The position numbers and the translations under genes are program-made. The notes beneath the pieces are model-generated. The model searched no databases. It saw only the letters and a list, made by a program, of their open reading frames with translations, and was not told where the DNA came from. From Sphingobium sp. AS12 (GTDB lineage: Bacteria; Pseudomonadota; Alphaproteobacteria; Sphingomonadales; Sphingomonadaceae): a DNA stretch of 64,000 nucleotides. Below, in pieces: positions 42,745-51,264 of this stretch. Location: assembly GCF_019097845.1 (NCBI RefSeq), contig NZ_JAHRGM010000018.1, positions 17,511 through 81,510 of the forward strand, given 5' to 3'. Position 1 is the first letter of the stretch. Each line of letters starts with the position of its first letter.

Positions 42745-44166
42745 ATGCGTTCATTTCCCCGACGCCTCTCACTGACGGTCTGCGCGCTGCTCGCCACCTG
42801 CGGTGCGACAACCCCAGCCTATGCCCAGGGCTGGGCGGAAAGCTGGTTCGACAATGTGACCTACACCGCGCCTGGTTCCTTTGAGGACCAGACGCGCGGC
42901 TATGTGACCGCTGGCGGCATGTCCGGGCGCGTCGATGTCCATGACGATTATCTCATGTCGCTGACCCTGCCCAAGGTAAAGGCAGGCTGTGGCGGCATCG
43001 ACATGTTCCTGGGCGGCATGTCCTTTCTTGACCCCGACTATCTGGTGCAGAAGCTGGAAAGCATTCTTCAAGCCGCGCCCGCCGTCGCGTTTCAGTATCT
43101 GCTCGAAACGCTCGACGAAAAAATGGGTAATATCATCTCGAAGATGGAGGCTGCGACCAATTTCCTCAATTCCATCCAGGTCAATGACTGCCGTCTCGCA
43201 AATCGCATGGTCCAGATCGCCAAAGGCGATGACAATATGTCGGGCATCATCGAGGAAATGACCGGCTATAAATCGGTGAAACAGGGCTTTGCCAAAAGCT
43301 ATCAGCAAAGCCGCGAGAAGATCCAGGCAAACCAGAATAATCCGACCGAAGATTTGAAGGACGCTCTGGCCAATTGTCCCGCCGAGGTGACCGACATCTT
43401 CCGTACCGGTTCGCTACTGTCGCATGCAGCCACGCGCGTGGGTGCAGGCGACTGGGCAGGCGTCATGCGCGCACGGGTCGGCGACGTCTATATGCGCTGG
43501 GATGCGACCGACAAGGTGCCGATCTTCTCCGCCATTCCCGCCTGCCCGCATCAGGACAGCGAGAGTTCGCAGGATTTTCTGTCCGGCAAAGTCCAGAGCC
43601 GGGCCCTCGCCATGCCGCCCACCGCTACAGACTGCGCGGCAGACGGCGGCAAGGGCGCGCTCGAACTGGCGCAGGCGCGCATGAACTCAATCGCCACGAA
43701 AATCCGCACGCGCGCCGCGCTGTCCGCCGACGAACAACAATTTGTCGCCAATGTACGCACCTTGCCGGTCTATCGCCTCCTCGAATGGGGGGTGCGCCAG
43801 GGCGTGTCCGACAGCGTTATCGCCGACACGGACGAACTTGTCGCGTTGACGCTTGCCTATCAGATGCTCAACGATCTCACCCGCTCGATCGACTTTGCGG
43901 TGTCGAATGCCGAACGGGGGGCGAACGTTGCAGGCGCAGCCGATGGCACGAATGCCAATATCTGCCAGACCCGCATCCTTACCAAGGGCATGGAGCAGCT
44001 GCGCGACCTGCGCGACGAAGTGCTGCGCCAGCGCGCGCAGATGCGGCAAAGCTATATGGCAGCGCTCGCCCAGGCCAATCTCTCGGCCAATTATGCAAGC
44101 CTGCTACGCACCCGCGATCGCGACGCGCGAGAGGCGACCGGCACCGTTTCCGGCACCAATCGCTGA
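42745..44166 (+). CDS. traH: TraH, pilus assembly protein
   Basis: A 473-residue exported protein (signal LTVCALLATCGATTPAYAQGWAESWFDNVTYTAPG). The family segments YVTAGGMSGR, GCGGIDMFLGGMSFLDPDYLVQKLESIL, LNSIQVNDCRLANRMVQ and the C-terminal coiled coil (MEQLRDLRDEVLRQRAQMRQSYMAAL) identify TraH. It acts in the periplasm in pilus assembly with TraF and TraG. Length matches F TraH (458). Confidence 0.94.
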   Translation: MRSFPRRLSLTVCALLATCGATTPAYAQGWAESWFDNVTYTAPGSFEDQTRGYVTAGGMSGRVDVHDDYLMSLTLPKVKAGCGGIDMFLGGMSFLDPDYLVQKLESILQAAPAVAFQYLLETLDEKMGNIISKMEAATNFLNSIQVNDCRLANRMVQIAKGDDNMSGIIEEMTGYKSVKQGFAKSYQQSREKIQANQNNPTEDLKDALANCPAEVTDIFRTGSLLSHAATRVGAGDWAGVMRARVGDVYMRWDATDKVPIFSAIPACPHQDSESSQDFLSGKVQSRALAMPPTATDCAADGGKGALELAQARMNSIATKIRTRAALSADEQQFVANVRTLPVYRLLEWGVRQGVSDSVIADTDELVALTLAYQMLNDLTRSIDFAVSNAERGANVAGAADGTNANICQTRILTKGMEQLRDLRDEVLRQRAQMRQSYMAALAQANLSANYASLLRTRDRDAREATGTVSGTNR

Positions 44167-44188
44167 ACATCCAGGAAAGGCTCCACCG

Positions 44189-47100
44189 ATGCGTCGCCTT
44201 GTTCGCGCCCTGTCCGCTCTTCCCTTGCTACTTGGCTCCACGCAGGCCTTTGCCCTGGAATCAAGTTTCCACACCTATGATGGCTTTGCCGAAACGGTCG
44301 ATGCGTTTCGGCTGGTTTCGATGATCTTTGGCGACCCGCGCTATGAAACGCTCGTCCTGATCTGCGCGGTCGTAGGTTTAGCGCTGGGCGTCGTGCTGGC
44401 CTCCATTCGTGGCCAGGGTATGGGCCTTGTCGGGTTCGGCTTCCAGATGCTGATGGGTGTTGGCCTCTTTGTCGGGCTGATCGCCACGACCGGTACCGTC
44501 CACGTCTATGACCGGGTGCGCAATGCCTATCAGGCAGTCGGCGACGTGCCCAACCTGATCGTCCTGGTCGCAGGCGTCACCAATTTGATGGAACGGGCGC
44601 TCGCCGAAACCATCGATGACAATAGTCTTGATCCTAATGCCAAGCTGGAATTTGGTGCAGGCGGTCATTCCTTCGACCTGTTCTTGAACGCAGTGTCACC
44701 GCGCGGGCCGATGACCGACAGTTTTCTCGATGCCACGATCAAGGATTATGTCCGGCAATGCTATCCGGTGGCTCGCATATCGCCTGCCTACGGCGTGGAT
44801 GACGACCAGCTGTTCCGCGGCACGACCGACCTTCCCGCTGCCTTCGCCGCCATGGCGGGACCAGCGACGTTCAGCACAGTGTTCACATCGGCCGACAAGG
44901 GCGGCACGACCATGTCCTGCCAAGAGAGCTGGGATCATATTCAGTCGCGTCTCGATGACTCGACGCTGTTCGAGGATTATTCCCGCCAAGTGTGCCAGAG
45001 CACGGGCTATGATGTGGCAGACGCCAGTCAGCTCACCCGCTGCCGCACCCGGCTTGGGCAAATGGGCGAGGTGATGATGGGGACGCCGCTCACGCTCCAG
45101 GCGTTCATGAGTGACATATTGCTGGGCAACAGCGTGGGCGAGGTACTGTTTGAGGATAGTCCAGCGACGGCCGCGCGGGTCATGGCGAACCGGGCAGTCA
45201 TCTCAAGCGGGCTTTCGACCATGTCGGTCGCCAATCAGTGGATGCCAACCATTCGTGCGACCGTGTTTGGCATCATGCTCTTCATGATGCCGATCGCGCT
45301 GCTGTTCATCCTGACCCCCATCAACCTTCGGGTAGCCAGTTTTGCGCTCGGGCTATTCGTGTTCGTTGCGATGTGGGGCGTGATCGATGCGGGCATTTAT
45401 CAGCTCACCCTGGGCCGGGCGATGGGGGTGCTGGCCGAAATGCGGTCCAACCATGTGGCAGTCAATGCATGGATGCTCGCCCCCTCTTCGGCGATGAAGG
45501 CGCTGGCGATATTCGGGACGTTTCGCACGGCCGCCGCTGGCCTTGCAGGCGCATTCGTGTTCACGGTGTTCCGCTTCTCAGGCAATGTCTTCTCTTCCTT
45601 CACCGGTGGCGCGCTGCAGGCACAGGGCCAGGGTAGCGCGGCGGCCGCACCCCTGATGACGCGGGAGGGGTTCGCCTCGGCGCTGGAATCGCAAGCGTCG
45701 GCTAGCGGGACGATGACAAGGCGCGGGACAGCATCGAGCTTCGGGGACTTTGGTGAGCGCTCAACCTTTGGCGGCAACCGCGCCTTTGGTTCAGCGGGCA
45801 GCGTGATCGGTGAACATGGCAGCGGGCTCGCCGGAAACAGCGCGATGGCGCTGGGCGGCATTGATGCGGCGCGAGAGTTGGGCGGGCTGTCGCCAGCGCT
45901 TTTAGGGCGCGATCTTTCTGATCCCGCGATCACGCAGGCGGTGCGCGCCAGTGCCACGACCGGCGCTATTCATGACTTTGCCCAGAAGGATGCGTTGCGG
46001 GCGCTTGGCACCAGCTATTTTGGCGAAGGGCAATCGGGTGAGCGGGCGTTTGCGGCGTTCGCCCAGAATATGGTGCAGTGGAAGGCCTTCGGCGACAATC
46101 GCGCCTATGACATGATGTTGTCTGGCACCCAGCGCCATTTTGAGCGCAACGGTTATGATGCGAAGGACGCAGCGCTCAAAGCTTCGACCCTGATCGGGCA
46201 GGCTGCTGCTGATCCGACTTTCGCCAAGCTCAGCGCCAATGCTTTCGATCAGGAGCAGATGTTGCGCAATGACCTGACCGCAGCGCAGATGACGGTCGGC
46301 GCGATGGAAGGTCGCCGTGACTATGCCGGGGACCATGTCACCCAGGTGGAGCGTGGCAATGTGGCAACCGAGCAGGGCTGGCGGACGGGCAGCAATGCCG
46401 GGCAACGAGAAGCAGCCTCCATGCTCGGCCTGTCGATCGACGAAACCGGGCGGCGTGTATCCTTCATCAACGCGCTGTCTGGAGAAGCACGCTCGAGTGC
46501 CATCACCCAGCTTTCGCGTGCGACCGGGCGCAATGAGGCGCAGGTGATGCATGCACTTGAAAGCTATAATGCCGCGGCCCAGGTGGGAACAGCCGATGGT
46601 GCGACTGCGGAGGCCGCGCGTGAAGGCACGAGCGTCTATGGACGGACGCGGGAAGCGGCGGGTTATGATTTTGCCGAGCGGTCGGGAAAGCTCGACGCGC
46701 AGCGCGAAGTTGGCCCGGACGGCACGCGCTCGGCCGCGCGCATTGGCGAACAGCGGCGGCAGAGCGAGAATTTTGGGTTTGCGCAAGGGGCGGCTGCGGC
46801 AGGGGCTTCGGTGCGCGAGGCCGCGCGGCTCGACAGCTTCATCCAGGCACTCAGCCGTACCGCCGGGAACCAGGTCGACGTGGCCGAGGGCGGCACGGCG
46901 GGCATCGCCGATCGGGCGCGCAACGAGCGGCTTGGCCGCATCGTCGAGAATGAGAGGCTGACCCGGATGCAAGGATTGCTGCGCGAAAATGGTGTCGACC
47001 TGACCAAAAGGCAGATCGCGATGGACCAGAATGGCGACCTCAATCTCAATCTGACGCCGCAGACCGCAGCGCAGATGTGGCAGGCGGGCCTTATCAACGA

Positions 47101-47899
47101 AAGCCAGCTCGGCGCGATTGCCAAGGGTGGGCGGGCGCGACTGAGTTTTGCCCATAACGATCTATTGGTATCGAGCAGCACCGGGTTCAGCCAGTCGGCG
47201 CGCTCGGACACCAGTACGCGGTTCGAGGCAGGCAAACAGGCTGGGCCAGACACGGTCGAGCATTTCCTGGGCGGCGGGGCGGAAGGCCATGCCATGATGG
47301 CAAACTGGCTGCGCGGCGGGTTCGAGATGGATCGCAAGGGCGAATGGCGATTGAAACCGCAGGTTGCCGATACACTTCAGCGTGATGTTCAGGCAATCAT
47401 GACGCAGACAGGATGGACGCGGTCGCTGTCGCGTAGTGCCAGTCACCAGGTTACCAATCGCACTTCTGTCGGCGCGTCACTTGGCGGCTCGGTAGAAAGT
47501 AGCGGATCTGGAAAGGGCAACGATCGTCATTCGCGCGGTAGTTTCAGTGGGCAGGGAGGATTTGAAACGTCCGATACTGGTTCCGCATCTACCGATGCCG
47601 CAGCGAATATCGACATTTTGAATTACGACGTTCGCAATGTGATTTCCGCCGCTGAGAAGGCCGCATCCAGAGCAAACGACCCGCACCAAGCGTTCACATC
47701 GGTATTGAGCAGTCGCATTCTGGGGGCAGAAGGCCTCCGTGATCACTATCTTAGCCAAGCAGCAGCCGGTCGCGGGACTTGGGACCTGACAGCACCTTTA
47801 ACATCGATGGAACAATCCCAAATTCTAGAAAGCGGTCGATTTAGCGGTGATCGTCAGTCAGGCCTGGGTGATGGAAAACAATCATCTGAGGATCGCTAG
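44189..47899 (+). CDS. traG: TraG, pilus assembly and mating-pair stabilisation protein
   Basis: A 1236-residue inner-membrane protein. The N-terminal 450 residues hold several membrane helices (LVLICAVVGLALGVVLASI, FGFQMLMGVGLFVGLIATTG, VFGIMLFMMPIALLFIL, ASFALGLFVFVAMWGVI). The large hydrophilic C-terminus is Gly/Ala/Gln-rich and helical, matching the TraG* region that in F contacts TraN and the recipient during surface exclusion. The frame is open from 43853, but ATG 44189 gives MRRLVRALSALPLLLGSTQAFALESSFHTYDG, the TraG start. It converges with the next gene. Confidence 0.93.
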   Translation: MRRLVRALSALPLLLGSTQAFALESSFHTYDGFAETVDAFRLVSMIFGDPRYETLVLICAVVGLALGVVLASIRGQGMGLVGFGFQMLMGVGLFVGLIATTGTVHVYDRVRNAYQAVGDVPNLIVLVAGVTNLMERALAETIDDNSLDPNAKLEFGAGGHSFDLFLNAVSPRGPMTDSFLDATIKDYVRQCYPVARISPAYGVDDDQLFRGTTDLPAAFAAMAGPATFSTVFTSADKGGTTMSCQESWDHIQSRLDDSTLFEDYSRQVCQSTGYDVADASQLTRCRTRLGQMGEVMMGTPLTLQAFMSDILLGNSVGEVLFEDSPATAARVMANRAVISSGLSTMSVANQWMPTIRATVFGIMLFMMPIALLFILTPINLRVASFALGLFVFVAMWGVIDAGIYQLTLGRAMGVLAEMRSNHVAVNAWMLAPSSAMKALAIFGTFRTAAAGLAGAFVFTVFRFSGNVFSSFTGGALQAQGQGSAAAAPLMTREGFASALESQASASGTMTRRGTASSFGDFGERSTFGGNRAFGSAGSVIGEHGSGLAGNSAMALGGIDAARELGGLSPALLGRDLSDPAITQAVRASATTGAIHDFAQKDALRALGTSYFGEGQSGERAFAAFAQNMVQWKAFGDNRAYDMMLSGTQRHFERNGYDAKDAALKASTLIGQAAADPTFAKLSANAFDQEQMLRNDLTAAQMTVGAMEGRRDYAGDHVTQVERGNVATEQGWRTGSNAGQREAASMLGLSIDETGRRVSFINALSGEARSSAITQLSRATGRNEAQVMHALESYNAAAQVGTADGATAEAAREGTSVYGRTREAAGYDFAERSGKLDAQREVGPDGTRSAARIGEQRRQSENFGFAQGAAAAGASVREAARLDSFIQALSRTAGNQVDVAEGGTAGIADRARNERLGRIVENERLTRMQGLLRENGVDLTKRQIAMDQNGDLNLNLTPQTAAQMWQAGLINESQLGAIAKGGRARLSFAHNDLLVSSSTGFSQSARSDTSTRFEAGKQAGPDTVEHFLGGGAEGHAMMANWLRGGFEMDRKGEWRLKPQVADTLQRDVQAIMTQTGWTRSLSRSASHQVTNRTSVGASLGGSVESSGSGKGNDRHSRGSFSGQGGFETSDTGSASTDAAANIDILNYDVRNVISAAEKAASRANDPHQAFTSVLSSRILGAEGLRDHYLSQAAAGRGTWDLTAPLTSMEQSQILESGRFSGDRQSGLGDGKQSSEDR

Positions 47900-48339
47900 T
47901 GTTTGCCACGGACATGTTTGTCGAGCCACTCTGTGCTGGTTGGATTGCCGGGATGCGCGTAGTATCTTGAGTTAGCGGGATTTGTGGGATCCATACGTCG
48001 AAATTCGCGATCATGCCGCCCGTTTGCATCTAAGTGACCGGCTGATATCCCGCTGCTCTCGCTACTGGAAGAGTGATGGCGGAACCACGTTCGAAAGAAC
48101 CCAAAACCCAGTGCTGGTACCATCAGGAATGGATGAAAGAGCAGGATGAGTGGGGCGACATGATTTGTGTTCAGAAACAGATTCGGCGCGAAAAACGCAA
48201 TCAGCCAGAATATTGCAGCTGCTGTCCACCATGACTTGGCATACCAGGGTCGCCAGAGCCAATGTGCTGCTTTTGGCTTTTCCAGATCTGAGCTCTGCGG
48301 CGGTTCACCTGGAATGGGTTTGTCTTCCGTTCCGCTCAT
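47896..48339 (-). CDS. Hypothetical membrane protein convergent with traG
   Basis: A 147-residue protein from ATG 48339, which has a good AGGAGG site. A Pro/Glu-rich start (SGTEDKPIPGEPPQSSDLEKPK) precedes two hydrophobic helices (WWTAAAIFWLIAFFAPNLFL and APLILLFHPFLMVPALGFGFF). A Ser/His-rich tail ends DKHVRGKH. Its stop overlaps the end of traG by 4 bp. Family unknown; an entry-exclusion or surface role would fit its place but is speculation. Confidence 0.7.
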   Translation of the reverse strand: MSGTEDKPIPGEPPQSSDLEKPKAAHWLWRPWYAKSWWTAAAIFWLIAFFAPNLFLNTNHVAPLILLFHPFLMVPALGFGFFRTWFRHHSSSSESSGISAGHLDANGRHDREFRRMDPTNPANSRYYAHPGNPTSTEWLDKHVRGKH

Positions 48340-48395
48340 GCGATCCTCCTTTTGGTCGATACTATCACGCCCGGGGTTCCGCGGATAAAAAATCA

Positions 48396-48410
48396 CTCCC
48401 AAAATGGGAG
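48396..48410 (-). terminator. Small hairpin with T run on the minus strand
   Basis: CTCCCA (48396-48401) and TGGGAG (48405-48410) form a short stem. On the minus strand this is followed by TGATTTTTTATCC. It lies 57 bp upstream of the convergent membrane protein start and could terminate minus-strand transcripts before that gene. Confidence 0.4.
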
Positions 48411-48598
48411 CATTCACCCCCCACCCTCTCCTTCCCTTGGATAACTGCTGAAAGGTTGGTCGGAAGGCACCCATGCTCCAATCTTTGCAAAGCGCATGAG
48501 AGCAAAATGACAAGAAGGGCCGATCCAAAGAGCCGCCTGCTCCGCCTTCCAAGCATAACCCGGCCACCGCTTGCAAGCTTGCGCGAATTCCCGCGAAA

Positions 48599-48664
48599 TT
48601 GCGCACAACCGCGATTAGTTGCGCATTGACTCTTATAGTTGCGCGATTTATCTTTTGCGCAACT
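48599..48664 (+). promoter_or_regulatory. Sigma-70-like promoter overlapped by a TTGCGC repeat array
   Basis: TTGCGC occurs at 48599, 48619, 48639 and 48655, the first three at exactly 20-bp intervals. The last copy is part of the palindrome TTGCGCAA (48655-48662). A promoter TTGACT (48626-48631), 17-bp spacer, TATCTT (48649-48654) is embedded. The Fic-like gene starts 12 bp further on. The pattern fits cooperative binding of a repressor on one face of the helix, probably the winged-helix end of the Fic-like protein itself. Confidence 0.75.
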
Positions 48665-48675
48665 AAGGAATTTAT

Positions 48676-50046
48676 GTGGCACGACCAATACCTGAAGCTG
48701 ACCTACAAGCGATCGAGGCCGCCGTGGCCCAATTCCCGGATGGTGCGTCAGCAGCGCAGATCACTGGCGCGCTCGCGGAACCTGGTGCCCGTCGTACCCT
48801 CCAATATCGTCTTCGCGCATTGGTTGACGCGGGTCGGCTACGCCTTACCGGCGACGGGCGTGCAGCCCGATATCACCATGGTGATGAGATCATCGCCCAG
48901 CCTGACCCAGCCGACATCGTCCCGATATCACCTGAAGGCAGCGCTGTCCTTGCCTATGTGCGCCAGCCCGTCGCGGTGCGACAACCGGTCGGCTATGAAC
49001 GCAGCTTCCTGGATCGTTACCGGCCCAACGAAACCTTCTATCTGACCCAGCAGCAGCGCGATCATCTGGCTACAATCGGCAAGCCGCAGATTGAGGCCGC
49101 AGCGGCAGGAACCTACGCGAAGCAGATATTGAACAGGCTGCTTATCGACCTTGCATGGAATTCCAGCCGTCTCGAAGGCAACACATATTCGCTGCTCGAT
49201 ACGCGGCGGCTGCTGGATTTCGGGGAAGCCGCCGAGGGGCGCGGACCGCGCGAAGCGCAGATGATCCTCAATCATAAGGATGCGATCGAGTTTCTCGTCG
49301 CCAACGCCAACGATGTCGGGTTCAATCGCTATACGATACTCAACCTGCATGCGTTATTGGCGAACAATCTGTTAGCTGACCCTACGGCGGTGGGGCGACT
49401 GCGCCACATCATCGTAGGGATAGACGGTTCAACTTTTCATCCACTGGAAGGTCCGGGTCTCATCGAGGAGTGCTTCGATCAAATCCTTGCCACAGCGGCG
49501 GCCATCGACGATCCATTCGAGCAGGCCTTTTTCATGATGGTGCAGCTTCCATATCTTCAGCCCTTTGACGATGTGAACAAACGCGTATCACGCCTCGCCG
49601 CCAATATACCCATGATCCGGGCGAACCTTGCGCCATTGTCGTTCACCGAGGTTCCAGGCGACCTTTATACGCGTGCCACGCTTGGCGTCTATGAACGCAA
49701 CGACATAACATTGCTGCGCGACGTATTCCTTTGGGCCTATCAGCGATCCGCAGCGCGCTACGCCGCCGTACGTCAATCAATGGGTGAGCCAGACCCGTTT
49801 CGCCTGCGCTATCGGGAACAGTTGCGCGATGTCGTTCGGGATGTTGTGCGCGGCGCCTTGAGCCGACAGGCAACGCGCGCGCATCTGGTCACGACGTCCC
49901 GTGAATTCATCCCAACGGCCGATCAGGACCAGTTTGCCGAGGTCGCAGAAACGGAGTTGCTGGGCTTGCACGAGGGCAATTTCGCGCGATACCTGGTTCG
50001 TCCGTCGGAATTTGCTGCATGGCAACAAATCTGGAACGCAGGCTGA
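48676..50046 (+). CDS. Fic-domain protein with degenerate catalytic motif and N-terminal HTH
   Basis: A 456-residue protein starting at GTG 48676. Residues 1-70 look like a winged helix (DLQAIEAAVAQFPDGASAAQITGALAEPGARRTLQYRLRALVDAGRLRLTGDGRAARY). The Fic core has an inhibitory motif SSRLEGN near residues 163-169, but the catalytic HPFx(D/E)GNGR position reads QPFDDVNKRVSR near residue 296, replacing the His, the Gly-Asn-Gly turn and the ATP-binding Arg context. AMP transfer is therefore unlikely and it may act as a regulator. It follows directly after its own repeat array. Confidence 0.85.
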   Translation: MARPIPEADLQAIEAAVAQFPDGASAAQITGALAEPGARRTLQYRLRALVDAGRLRLTGDGRAARYHHGDEIIAQPDPADIVPISPEGSAVLAYVRQPVAVRQPVGYERSFLDRYRPNETFYLTQQQRDHLATIGKPQIEAAAAGTYAKQILNRLLIDLAWNSSRLEGNTYSLLDTRRLLDFGEAAEGRGPREAQMILNHKDAIEFLVANANDVGFNRYTILNLHALLANNLLADPTAVGRLRHIIVGIDGSTFHPLEGPGLIEECFDQILATAAAIDDPFEQAFFMMVQLPYLQPFDDVNKRVSRLAANIPMIRANLAPLSFTEVPGDLYTRATLGVYERNDITLLRDVFLWAYQRSAARYAAVRQSMGEPDPFRLRYREQLRDVVRDVVRGALSRQATRAHLVTTSREFIPTADQDQFAEVAETELLGLHEGNFARYLVRPSEFAAWQQIWNAG

Positions 50047-50486
50047 TTGCTACGCTTACCTCAATGGCTTGCATTGGCCTCATACCGCCGGGCCGCTTTG
50101 CGGCAAGAACTGGGACCTTGCGCTCCGTCCGCTTTAGAGCTGCGATGATAGGATAGCGGACGTTCATACCTGAGGTTGCTGGGGTCAGTTGGCGCCAACA
50201 TTTCAGACATTCAATGCCAGTTGATCTGGGCACCCCAGCCGGTCGGTCATTCACGCTATTCGTAACGTTGTCAAAAGGCGTGGTCTGGTATCGCTCTGGT
50301 AGACCGCCAAGCGTATCCAGCGAGCATGAAAAATTTGCACTTTCCACAAAGGCATTTATCGACGGTCACCGCAGGAAACGAGGAGGTCATTGGCCTTTTT
50401 TGAACGCTGAGGAATTACTCCGAAATGTGCCTCTTGCACCTTACTCGGTCATCCTCGATGGAAGTGGACCGAACTGGACGCAGGGG
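50047..50486. other. 440-bp stretch without a supported gene
   Basis: Open frames continue upstream of the MazG-like gene (from 50214) and on the minus strand (49907-50347), but neither has family features or a ribosome site. The segment may be a remnant of earlier insertions. Confidence 0.4.
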
Positions 50487-50858
50487 ATGACATTGAGCGT
50501 CACATCGTATCAGAAACGCGTCGAGGAATGGCTCGAAGCATGCTTCCCAGTTGAAGTAAGGTCCGACCGGACGGAGCGTACCCATCGCTTTCTTGAAGAA
50601 GCCCTGGAACTGGCACAGGCCAACGGCTGCAGCCAGGATGACGCCGTCGCCCTCGTCGATTATGTGTTTGGTCGGCCCAAGGGCGATCCCAAGCAGGAGG
50701 TCGGCGGCGTCATGGTCACCCTCGCCAGCCTGTGCAGCGCCTCCGAAATCCATATGGACAAGGCTGGAGATGCCGAGCTTGCCCGCAACTGGGACAGGAT
50801 CGAGGCGATCCGGGCCAAGCAGCAGTCCAAACCTCATGGTTCCCCTCTGCCCCAATGA
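50487..50858 (+). CDS. MazG-like nucleotide pyrophosphohydrolase-fold protein
   Basis: A 123-residue helical protein. The core is RTHRFLEEALELAQANGCSQDDAVALVDYVFGRPKGDPKQEVGGVMVTLASLCSA. The E-E-x-x-E and later Q-E-V pattern suggest a MazG-type NTP pyrophosphohydrolase metal site with some divergence. The end (RNWDRIEAIRAKQQSKPHGSPLPQ) matches a common phage/mobile-element family. ATG 50487 is preceded by AGGGG; the frame is open from 50214. It would hydrolyse nucleotides, possibly clearing modified dNTPs, by inference. Confidence 0.68.
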   Translation: MTLSVTSYQKRVEEWLEACFPVEVRSDRTERTHRFLEEALELAQANGCSQDDAVALVDYVFGRPKGDPKQEVGGVMVTLASLCSASEIHMDKAGDAELARNWDRIEAIRAKQQSKPHGSPLPQ

Positions 50859-50934
50859 GCGAAGCTGCCGCCACCCTTTTGCCCAGCGTAGGTAGGTTGG
50901 CTGACATGCGCCGTCGGCGATCGAGGATGGCACG

Positions 50935-51264
50935 TTGATTACGATCTCCTTCGAAGATGGGCCGCTTCACGACACGTGCATCAAGCTGCAAAAGGCCGAA
51001 CTGGAGTACGGCAGCCTGAGTGCGGCCGCGCTCGTCACTTTCATCTCGGAAGCGCTCGCCTTCGAGCACGTGGAGGAGCTGATCGGCCTCTTCGGTGACG
51101 AAATAAAAATTTTGCCGGACGATTCACTTTCCCTCTCGATTGGTTCAGACTATCGAGCGGCGCTTGTCGTGGCCGGCACGCGTTCCAAGCGTGACGCTGA
51201 AGGCCGGGTCATTTGGTCGAGCGTGACGAGGTTGAAGCTAGTGGAAATGTCGAGGGTGCCTTGA
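50935..51264 (+). CDS. HigB/RelE-like toxin (killer protein of an XRE-ImmA module)
   Basis: A 109-residue protein from TTG 50935. The N-terminal half is helical (LHDTCIKLQKAELEYGSLSAAALVTFISEALAFEHVEELIGLF). The end, YRAALVVAGTRSKRDAEGRVIWSSVTRLKLVEMSRV, matches the final strands of RelE-superfamily killer proteins paired with XRE-ImmA antitoxins (the usual pattern is yrlvfep-x(n)-dGgidW-xVt-x-i-x-iieV-DYH). The usual C-terminal DYH is missing, so activity may differ. The antitoxin start overlaps its stop (TTGA). Confidence 0.65.
   Translation: MITISFEDGPLHDTCIKLQKAELEYGSLSAAALVTFISEALAFEHVEELIGLFGDEIKILPDDSLSLSIGSDYRAALVVAGTRSKRDAEGRVIWSSVTRLKLVEMSRVP

Noticed and set aside
45902..47155. 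417-residue minus-strand frame in traG
   Set aside because: Antisense shadow of traG, with Arg/Gly-rich translation.
49907..50347. 146-residue minus-strand frame between the Fic-like and MazG-like genes
   Set aside because: Overlaps the Fic-like gene end, no family features; likely random or a decayed remnant.
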